Positions 14,306 through 19,841 of a stretch of 19,841 nucleotides of DNA are shown piece after piece (position 1 is the stretch's first letter; every line of letters begins with the position of its first letter). The translations under genes were made by a program, and so were the position numbers. The notes beneath the pieces were generated by a model, which was given only the letters and a program-made list of their open reading frames with translations, had not been told where the DNA came from and searched no databases. Source of the DNA: Auritidibacter sp. Marseille-P8566. GTDB taxonomy: Bacteria > Bacteroidota > Bacteroidia > Flavobacteriales > Flavobacteriaceae. The DNA is taken from the NCBI GenBank assembly GCA_943325595.2, contig CALPQA020000006.1:1-19841 (forward strand), written 5' to 3'.

Positions 14306-14668
14306 CTAATAATTATTACGAAACCAGACTTTCATCCATTCCCGTTTTAATATTAAAAATGCCACTTGTTCGGCTAAAAGAACCAAATCGGAACCGTCTA
14401 ACTTTTTGATTTGGTCTTCGGGAACATCAATGATGTAGAGTAAATTCAGGTACTCTGCGAATTTATATTGAATTAAACGATAAATTTTTTCGTGCAATTG
14501 TGCTTTTAATTCTTCGGGTTCAATTGAAATAGGAAAATCAATAGCTTCATTTGCCAAATTGAAATCCTTATTGATTTGCTCAATTAATTTCAAATACAAG
14601 TTGTCTTTTGAAGCTTCGGTTAGCAGTAAATTGGTATTTATGGGCGCTATAAATGTTTTTGAATTCAT
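14306..14668 (-). CDS. Small conserved protein of unknown function
   Basis: A 120-residue, probably alpha-helical cytoplasmic protein without signal peptide, membrane segment or cysteine. Visible are an acidic KAQLHEKIYRLIQYKFAEYL helix, IIDVPEDQIKKLDG, and a hydrophobic/basic C-terminus (FLILKREWMKVWFRNNY). I recall similar small genes next to polyprenyl synthetase in flavobacteria but cannot name a family. It follows the polyprenyl synthetase gene by 6 bp on the same strand and is almost certainly in one operon with it. Its 3' end meets the 3' end of the deoxynucleoside kinase gene with one base between the stops. No function is assigned. Confidence 0.75.
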   Translation of the reverse strand: MNSKTFIAPINTNLLLTEASKDNLYLKLIEQINKDFNLANEAIDFPISIEPEELKAQLHEKIYRLIQYKFAEYLNLLYIIDVPEDQIKKLDGSDLVLLAEQVAFLILKREWMKVWFRNNY

Positions 14669-14674
14669 TGCAAA

Positions 14675-15649
14675 CTAAACTTTTCGACCCATTAAATTTT
14701 CTCCAAACGATTGTAACATTTCCTTTTTTTCATTATCAATGCTGATTTTTTGCAATTTTTTAAATGCTTTTAAAGTAAACTCTTGAATGGCTTTTTTGGT
14801 TTCAAAAGCGGCTCCGGTAGCAATAAAAATATCTTTTACAGAATTGATTTTTTCAGTATTGTCTTCTGGGTGAATTGAAAATAAATGTGTCAATTGTTCC
14901 GCTTGTTCCTTAGTGGCCGCTTCAAATGCTTTAAGGTATAAATACGTTTTTTTGTTTTCTATAATATCGCCACCAACTTGTTTTCCAAAAGTTTCTGGAT
15001 CACCAAAAGCATCTAAATAATCATCTTGAAGTTGGAATGCTAAACCTAAATTCAACCCAAAAGCATAAATTAAATTGGCATTTTCTTCAGAAGTTTCAGC
15101 AATTATAGCACCCATTTTCATCGCTGCCGCAACAAGAACTGCCGTTTTATATTCAATCATTTTTAAATAATCTGGAATAGAAACATCGTCACGAGTTTCA
15201 AAATCCACATCCCATTGTTGCCCTTCGCAAACTTCCAATGCCGTTTTGCTGAACAATTTAGCCAAATCTCTAAAAACTGCTGGGTCGTATTGTTCAAAAT
15301 ATTGATATGCCAAAATTAGCATCGCATCACCAGATAAAATCCCAGTATTGATATCCCATTTTTCATGAACCGTTTCATTACCTCTTCTCAAAGGCGCATC
15401 GTCCATAATATCATCGTGAATGAGTGAGAAATTATGAAAAACTTCAATAGCAAGTGCTGCTGGCAAGGCCTTTTTATAGTCTGTATCAAATACTTCTGCA
15501 CTCATCAAAGTGAGCACAGGACGCATTCGTTTTCCGCCAAGTCCTAAAATATAATGAATTGGATCATACAGATTTTTAGGTTCTTTGGTTACATATTGCG
15601 ATTGCAAATAGTCTGAAATAAATTCTTGATACTGATAAATAGAATGCAT
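14675..15649 (-). CDS. Polyprenyl diphosphate synthase (trans, IspA/IspB-type)
   Basis: A 324-residue all-helical prenyltransferase that adds isopentenyl diphosphate to an allylic diphosphate in the cytoplasm. GGKRMRP (residues 38-44) binds IPP. The first Asp-rich motif is DDIMDD (79-84, as DDxxD) followed by RRG, and the second is QDDYLD (208-213). KTA at 168-170 and the Lys at about 223 (FGKQVGGD) also fit. The first motif lacks the two-residue insertion of E. coli IspA, and Phe74 lies five residues before it, a pattern seen in type I geranylgeranyl synthases. A C20 product is therefore plausible, but longer chains for menaquinone cannot be excluded. It is co-directional with the small gene 6 bp downstream. 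Confidence 0.92.
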   Translation of the reverse strand: MHSIYQYQEFISDYLQSQYVTKEPKNLYDPIHYILGLGGKRMRPVLTLMSAEVFDTDYKKALPAALAIEVFHNFSLIHDDIMDDAPLRRGNETVHEKWDINTGILSGDAMLILAYQYFEQYDPAVFRDLAKLFSKTALEVCEGQQWDVDFETRDDVSIPDYLKMIEYKTAVLVAAAMKMGAIIAETSEENANLIYAFGLNLGLAFQLQDDYLDAFGDPETFGKQVGGDIIENKKTYLYLKAFEAATKEQAEQLTHLFSIHPEDNTEKINSVKDIFIATGAAFETKKAIQEFTLKAFKKLQKISIDNEKKEMLQSFGENLMGRKV

Positions 15650-15696
15650 TATTCTTATTTTAAAGGTTAAGATTGAAAAGTTATTTCCTTAAAATC

Positions 15697-15702
15697 TTTG
15701 CG
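15697..15702. repeat. Single TTTGCG unit, copy 3
   Basis: AAATCTTTGCG at 15692-15702 is identical over 11 bases to 5464-5474 of the second TTTGCG repeat. It lies in the divergent gap upstream of the polyprenyl synthase gene. On its own it could be chance. Confidence 0.35.
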
Positions 15703-15721
15703 TCTTACAAAGAAACTCAAA

Positions 15722-15742
15722 AAAGTTTGAACTTTAAACTTT
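15722..15742. promoter_or_regulatory. Inverted repeat AAAGTTT-7-AAACTTT in divergent gap
   Basis: Perfect 7-bp arms separated by 7 bp lie between the divergent polyprenyl synthase and tetR genes. The AT-rich arms make chance possible. No consensus promoter for the minus-strand gene is clear: TAACTTTT (15687-15680 on the minus strand) is one mismatch from TAnnTTTG. Confidence 0.3.
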
Positions 15743-15771
15743 ATCAATTGTTAATTAAATGTAAATACTTT

Positions 15772-15799
15772 GGAAACTATTTTGGTATCTAAAGTTTCC
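15772..15799. promoter_or_regulatory. Candidate TetR operator (GGAAACT-14-AGTTTCC)
   Basis: Perfect 7-bp inverted arms at 15772-15778 and 15793-15799 are centred on the -33 element of the tetR promoter. The size and place suit autorepression of the TetR-led efflux operon. Confidence 0.5.
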
Positions 15800-15811
15800 T
15801 TTGTAGTTTTG
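15782..15811 (+). promoter_or_regulatory. Promoter of the tetR-efflux operon
   Basis: TTG (15782-15784), 19 bp, then TAGTTTTG (15804-15811) is a full match to the Bacteroidota TTG/TAnnTTTG promoter. The box ends 29 bases before the tetR ATG. Confidence 0.75.
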
Positions 15812-15840
15812 CGCCAAATTAACGCTTCTAATCTTACAGG

Positions 15841-16440
15841 ATGAGAGAAAAAATTATGTCGAAAGCAAGTGAATTATTTTTAAAACTCGGTTTTAAAAGT
15901 GTCACAATGGACGATATTGCTGGAGAGATGTGTATTTCTAAAAAGACGATTTACAAATATTTTTGCAATAAAGAGATTCTGATTGAAGAAAGTACGGAAA
16001 CAATGCACTCTGAAATTCACGAAATTATAAGCACAATTGTTGCAAATAATTACAATGCCATCGAAGAAAATTTCGAAATCAGAAAGATGTTCAAGGAAAT
16101 GTTTAAATCGGCGGATACTTCGCCAATTTATCAATTGAAAAAACATTATCCTGAAATCTACATTAAAATGATGGCACGGGAAGTCAATGAATGCAATACT
16201 CTTTTTAAAAAAAATATCGAAAATGGAATTACTCAAGGTTTGTATCGCAAAGAAATTTCAGTTGAAACGTGTGTGAAATTTTATTACAATTTGATTTTTA
16301 GTATCAAAGAGCAAACAATTTCTGAAAAAGAAGGACAAAAATTAGAATTAGAATTATTAGAATACCATACAAGAGCAATAGCAACTCCAACGGGAATTGC
16401 CGAATTAGAAAAACAATTAATGAACCTAGAAAAACAATGA
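15841..16440 (+). CDS. TetR/AcrR family transcriptional regulator
   Basis: A 199-residue dimeric repressor. Residues 1-50 form the DNA-binding helix-turn-helix: ASELFLKLGFKSVTMDDIA, then GEMCISKKTIYKYFCNKEIL with the family's typical TIYKYF recognition helix. The remaining helices form a ligand pocket with no recognisable specificity. It heads the operon and overlaps the next gene by 4 bases (ATGA), so it should be co-expressed with the pump it controls. A consensus promoter with an overlapping inverted repeat lies just upstream, fitting autorepression relieved by a toxic or membrane-active compound. The inducer is unknown. Confidence 0.9.
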   Translation: MREKIMSKASELFLKLGFKSVTMDDIAGEMCISKKTIYKYFCNKEILIEESTETMHSEIHEIISTIVANNYNAIEENFEIRKMFKEMFKSADTSPIYQLKKHYPEIYIKMMAREVNECNTLFKKNIENGITQGLYRKEISVETCVKFYYNLIFSIKEQTISEKEGQKLELELLEYHTRAIATPTGIAELEKQLMNLEKQ

Positions 16441-17777
16441 AAAAAGTAATCTTGATTGCCTTATTATCTTTTGCTATTACAGCAAAATCGCAAGAAAAAC
16501 CCAAAAGTTTTTCTTTAAATCTCAATGAAGCCATTAATTATGCGTTAAGCAATAATTATACAGCAATAAATGCTACGAGAGATATTGCATCGGCTAAAAG
16601 TAAAAAATGGGAAACTACCGCAATGGGTTTGCCACAAATCAATGCGAGTTTAGATTATCAAAACAACTTTGAATTGCAAAAATCGCTAATTCCAGCACAA
16701 TTTTTTGGTGGGAATCCGGGTGAATTTGCAGAAGTAGCTTTCGGAACAAAACACAATATGAATGCGAGAGGAACTTTGAGTCAGTTGCTTTTTGATGGTT
16801 CCTATATTGTTGCTTTGCAAGCTTCAAAAACCTACTTGAAATTTTACGAAAATGCCAAGCAAAAAACAGATGTTGAAATCAAAGAAATGGTAATCAATTC
16901 CTATGGAAATGTTTTGCTAGCCGAAGAAAGCATTTTGATTTTAGAGAAAAACAAAGTGATTTTAGAGAAAACATTGTTTGACACAAAGGAAACTTTCAAA
17001 AATGGTTTGATTGAAGAAGAAAATGTTGAACAACTTCAAATTACACTTTCATCTGTAAATAGCAATTTAAACAATGTTAAAAGATTGCGAGAAATTGCAT
17101 CTAATATGCTCAAAATTACTTTGGGAATTGCAATCACTGATGATTTAAAACTTACAGACAAATTGGACGCTTTGACGATAAATAATTTGGATGCCGCTTT
17201 TTCACAAGGAGAATTCAGTCCTTCACAAAATGTCAATTATCAAATGGCTTTGAATTTTCAAGAGCAACGCCAATTAGAATATAAATTACAAAAAACCAAA
17301 GCGCTTCCTACTTTAGCGGCCAATGTAAATTTTGGATACAACGCTTTTGGAAATCAATTTCAGTTTTTTACAAGCAATCAAAGATGGTTAAATTATTCCA
17401 ATATGGGTATCAATTTAAACGTGCCGATTTTTAGCAGTTTTGCAAGAAGCGCCAGAACGCAACAAGCTAAAATTGCATTTGAACAAGCCAAAACGCAACT
17501 TACAGAAACAGAACAAAAATTAAAATTGCAATATGCAAATGCCAAAAGCGAATATGAATTCAGCATCGAGGAATTTGCAACAGCAAAAACCAATTTGAAC
17601 TTAGCCGAACGAATTGAGAAAAAACAACAAATTAAATTCACCGAAGGATTGTCTTCAAGTTTTGATTTTAGTGAGGCACAACGCCAATTGTATTCCGCAC
17701 AACAAAATTATTTGCAATCAATGGTGAACATCATCAACAAAAAAGCGAGTTTAGAAAAAGTAATCAACAAAAAATAA
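16437..17777 (+). CDS. TolC family outer-membrane efflux protein
   Basis: A 446-residue protein with a signal peptide at 1-18 (ending AKSQ). It has the two-fold OEP layout: LNEAINYALSNNYTAINATRDI (about 29-50), a long coiled-coil helix around 160-220, and the second repeat after about residue 250 with Gln/Glu/Lys-rich helices (QLTETEQKLKLQYANAKSEY, QQIKFTEGLSSSFDFSEAQR, YLQSMVNIINKKASLEKVIN). It forms the trimeric outer-membrane and periplasmic tunnel through which the RND pump exports its substrate. The start codon overlaps the tetR stop. The gap to the membrane-fusion gene is 22 bp. The length is typical for Bacteroidota OEPs. Confidence 0.93.
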   Translation: MKKVILIALLSFAITAKSQEKPKSFSLNLNEAINYALSNNYTAINATRDIASAKSKKWETTAMGLPQINASLDYQNNFELQKSLIPAQFFGGNPGEFAEVAFGTKHNMNARGTLSQLLFDGSYIVALQASKTYLKFYENAKQKTDVEIKEMVINSYGNVLLAEESILILEKNKVILEKTLFDTKETFKNGLIEEENVEQLQITLSSVNSNLNNVKRLREIASNMLKITLGIAITDDLKLTDKLDALTINNLDAAFSQGEFSPSQNVNYQMALNFQEQRQLEYKLQKTKALPTLAANVNFGYNAFGNQFQFFTSNQRWLNYSNMGINLNVPIFSSFARSARTQQAKIAFEQAKTQLTETEQKLKLQYANAKSEYEFSIEEFATAKTNLNLAERIEKKQQIKFTEGLSSSFDFSEAQRQLYSAQQNYLQSMVNIINKKASLEKVINKK

Positions 17778-17799
17778 TCCAAATACAATACTACCAAAA

Positions 17800-18939
17800 A
17801 TGAAAAAAATAATTTTAATAGCAACATTTTCCGTTTTACTATTTTCTTGCGGAAAGAAAGAAGACACTACCAACATTGATTCCTTAATCGCTTCAAAAAA
17901 CCTAGTTTCGATAAAAGCAAAAAGAACGGAATTGCAAACACAATTAACTAAACTTGACGATGCAATCGCGGTTTTAGATGTAAAGAAACAAGAAGAAGCT
18001 TTGGTTTCTGTTTTAGCAGTTAAAGACACCGTTTTTAGTCATTATTTAGAAGTTCAAGGAAATATAAACACCAAAGAAAATCTAATTATTTATCCTCAAT
18101 TTTCTGGAATTTTAAACACCGTAAATGTGGTTGCGGGTCAAAAAGTGAGCAAAGGTCAAGTTCTTGGAACTATTGACGATGGCGGATTAAGTCAGCAATT
18201 GGCACAAATTGAAACGCAGTTGGCATTAGCAAAAACAACTTTTGAAAGACAAAAACGTTTATGGGATCAAAAAATTGGTTCTGAAATTCAGTATTTGCAA
18301 GCACAAACCAATATGATAAGCCAACAAAAAGCAGTTTCACAAATGAAAGCGCAATTGGCAAAAACTAGAATTATCGCACCATTTTCAGGAGTAATTGATG
18401 AATTGATTACCGAAAAAGGACAAGTAGTTGGTCCTGGACAAGGCTTAATGCGAATCGTGAATTTAAATAATATGTTCGTTTCTACTACTGTTCCTGAAAG
18501 TTATATTGGAAAACTAAAAGTTGGAACTGTTGTTAATGTATATCTAGCGTCTTTAGGAAAAACTTGTGTTGGAAAAATACGCCAAGTAGCAAATAATATC
18601 AATCCAAATAACAGAAGTTTCGGAATTGAAGTTTCGGTTCCAAATACTGAAAATTTATTGCGTCCAAACCAAGTAGCTAAACTAAAAATCATTGATTATA
18701 CGAATGCGAATGCAGTTGTAGTTCCATCAAATGTGATTCAAGTAGATGGTAATGGTGACCAATTTGTATTTGAGGCAACTTCAATTAAAGACAAAACGGC
18801 AGTTGCTAAAAAGGTGATTGTGAAAGTGGGTAAAACTTCTGAAAATTTCACCGAAATAATAAGCGGATTGGAGCCTAAAACTATTGTAGTGAGTGATGGT
18901 GTAAACACGGTTTCAGACGGAATGAAACTTAATTTCTAG
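17800..18939 (+). CDS. RND efflux periplasmic adaptor (membrane fusion protein), lipoprotein
   Basis: A 379-residue adaptor that joins the RND pump to the TolC-like tunnel. The lipobox LLFSC puts the lipidated Cys at 17, so the protein is anchored in the inner membrane facing the periplasm. Residues 25-68 form an extra N-terminal coiled coil (RTELQTQLTKLDDAIAVLD). The barrel-sandwich (lipoyl-like) halves are about 88-128 (GNINTKENLIIYPQFSG, VVAGQKVSKGQVLGTI) and 188-222 (RIIAPFSGVIDELITEKGQV), separated by a helical hairpin (130-188). Beta-barrel and membrane-proximal domains follow to the C-terminus. Typical length. It is separated from the RND gene by an 85-bp gap with a GC-rich hairpin. 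Confidence 0.93.
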   Translation: MKKIILIATFSVLLFSCGKKEDTTNIDSLIASKNLVSIKAKRTELQTQLTKLDDAIAVLDVKKQEEALVSVLAVKDTVFSHYLEVQGNINTKENLIIYPQFSGILNTVNVVAGQKVSKGQVLGTIDDGGLSQQLAQIETQLALAKTTFERQKRLWDQKIGSEIQYLQAQTNMISQQKAVSQMKAQLAKTRIIAPFSGVIDELITEKGQVVGPGQGLMRIVNLNNMFVSTTVPESYIGKLKVGTVVNVYLASLGKTCVGKIRQVANNINPNNRSFGIEVSVPNTENLLRPNQVAKLKIIDYTNANAVVVPSNVIQVDGNGDQFVFEATSIKDKTAVAKKVIVKVGKTSENFTEIISGLEPKTIVVSDGVNTVSDGMKLNF

Positions 18940-18940
18940 T

Positions 18941-18961
18941 CCCCCTAACCCCCGAAGGGGG
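18941..18961. repeat. GC-rich hairpin repeat (CCCCCGAAGGGGG)
   Basis: Just after the adaptor stop, CCCCCTAA leads into CCCCC (18949-18953), GAA, GGGGG (18957-18961). This is a perfect 5-bp stem with a 3-base loop, followed by AATAAAATT. Similar CCCCTAACCCCC-type elements are common intergenic repeats in Bacteroidota. It could act as a weak terminator or a processing/stability hairpin inside the operon. Confidence 0.65.
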
Positions 18962-19024
18962 AATAAAATTGACAAATATTGAATTCAAAATTTATCATTT
19001 AAAATTTAAAATAACTCTTATATA

Positions 19025-19841
19025 ATGAGTCATCAAAAAAAAGAATTTAGCATCTCGAGCTGGGCTGTAGACAATCGAATTACGGTTTATATCCTAACGC
19101 TTATTATTATCGTTTCGGGAACGATGGCGTACATCAATATGCCTCGTGAAAACTTTCCTGAAATATTGGAAAACAAAATTTACGTGTCTTCTATTTTCCC
19201 AGGAAACTCTTCTGAAGACGTGGAGAAATTAGTTGTAAAACCACTTGAAGATGAGTTTAAAAACATTTCTGGTGTAACGAAAGTAACGTCGAGTTCGTTT
19301 CAAGATTACGGAATTGTAGTCGTTGAATTTGAACAAAAAATTTCCATTGAAGAAGCCAAAATCCGAATCAAAGACAAAACTGATTTGGCGAAAGCTGACA
19401 CCGATTGGCCAAATCTTGACAACGGAAGCAAGGTAGAACCAAGTATTTTTAACATCAATATTTCGGAAGAAGTGCCGATTTTGAATATTAATTTGAAAGG
19501 AAATTATACCACGCAACAACTTAAAAAATATGGCGAATATTTAAAAGACGAGATTGAGAATGTCCCAGAAGTTAAAAAAGTAGACATTCTTGGTGTTGAC
19601 GACAAAGAAGTTGAAATTGCGATTGATGTATTCAAAATGAATGCTGCAAAAGTAAGTTTTGACGACATTCAAAATGCGGTGAAATATGAAAATATGACGC
19701 TTTCGGGAGGAAATTTGATCTCTCAAGGGTCTCGTAATAACATCCGAATTGTTGGGGAAATCAAAAACCCAAAGGAACTTGAAAACGTAGTTGTAAAATC
19801 TTTTGGAGGAACAGTTTACCTAAAAGACATTGCGGTTATCA
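19025..19841 (+). CDS. RND family efflux transporter permease, N-terminal part (partial)
   Basis: The first 272 codons of an AcrB/MdtB-type inner-membrane pump; the gene continues past the window. A cytoplasmic start (MSHQKKEFSISSWAVDNR) is followed by TM1 (about 19-38, ITVYILTLIIIVSGTMAYIN). The large periplasmic porter domain then begins: MPRENFPEI, YVSSIFPGNSSEDVEKLVVK, PLEDEFKNISGV, and VPEVKKVDILG near 180. These are standard RND motifs. It should export drugs, lipids or metals by proton antiport together with the adaptor and TolC partners upstream. The residues of the proton relay in TM4 are not in the window, so substrate class cannot be judged. Order tetR-OEP-MFP-RND is a single operon. 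Confidence 0.93.
   Translation, partial: MSHQKKEFSISSWAVDNRITVYILTLIIIVSGTMAYINMPRENFPEILENKIYVSSIFPGNSSEDVEKLVVKPLEDEFKNISGVTKVTSSSFQDYGIVVVEFEQKISIEEAKIRIKDKTDLAKADTDWPNLDNGSKVEPSIFNINISEEVPILNINLKGNYTTQQLKKYGEYLKDEIENVPEVKKVDILGVDDKEVEIAIDVFKMNAAKVSFDDIQNAVKYENMTLSGGNLISQGSRNNIRIVGEIKNPKELENVVVKSFGGTVYLKDIAVI

Overview
The window looks like chromosome of a Flavobacterium-type bacterium (phylum Bacteroidota). The DNA is AT-rich, no clear Shine-Dalgarno sequences are seen, and the best promoters match the Bacteroidota form (TTG, about 16-19 bp, TAnnTTTG). The gene families also fit: GLPGLI proteins, a carboxypeptidase-regulatory-like TonB receptor, a Flavobacterium-type short-chain L-threonine dehydrogenase, and Bacteroidota-type BioB and RecX. 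I see no IS element, phage gene, tRNA, rRNA or CRISPR array. No stretch without a gene exceeds 300 bp, but several gaps are filled with short dispersed repeats.

Positions 1-7.2 kb form a biotin region. After the 3' end of an L-threonine 3-dehydrogenase gene come bioF, a small DUF2007/zinc-ribbon gene, bioD, bioA and a KAS I/II-type ketosynthase, all on +. Convergent to these, on -, are bioB and then recX. Together bioF, bioA, bioD and bioB supply the four ring-assembly steps from pimeloyl thioester to biotin. No bioC, bioH, bioG, bioW or bioI is present, so the intact ketosynthase is a candidate for an upstream or regulatory role in pimelate supply. That gene is bracketed by copies of a dispersed repeat.

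Positions 7.27-12.73 kb, all on -, hold an envelope cluster in transcription order: GLPGLI protein, periplasmic TlpA-like thioredoxin, second GLPGLI protein, TonB-dependent outer-membrane receptor. Each GLPGLI protein has exactly two cysteines at equivalent places, and the thioredoxin between them has only its CxxC pair. The three small proteins also share a short 'GK-I-Q-YD' motif. This is the best candidate here for an undescribed system: a redox-serviced GLPGLI/receptor module.

Positions 12.9-15.65 kb hold housekeeping genes: a secreted beta-rich protein coupled to a deoxynucleoside kinase (+), facing a small conserved gene and a polyprenyl diphosphate synthase (-). Positions 15.84-19.84 kb hold an efflux operon: a TetR repressor with a consensus promoter and an overlapping inverted repeat, a TolC-like outer-membrane factor, a lipoprotein membrane-fusion protein and the start of an RND pump, which runs off the end of the window.
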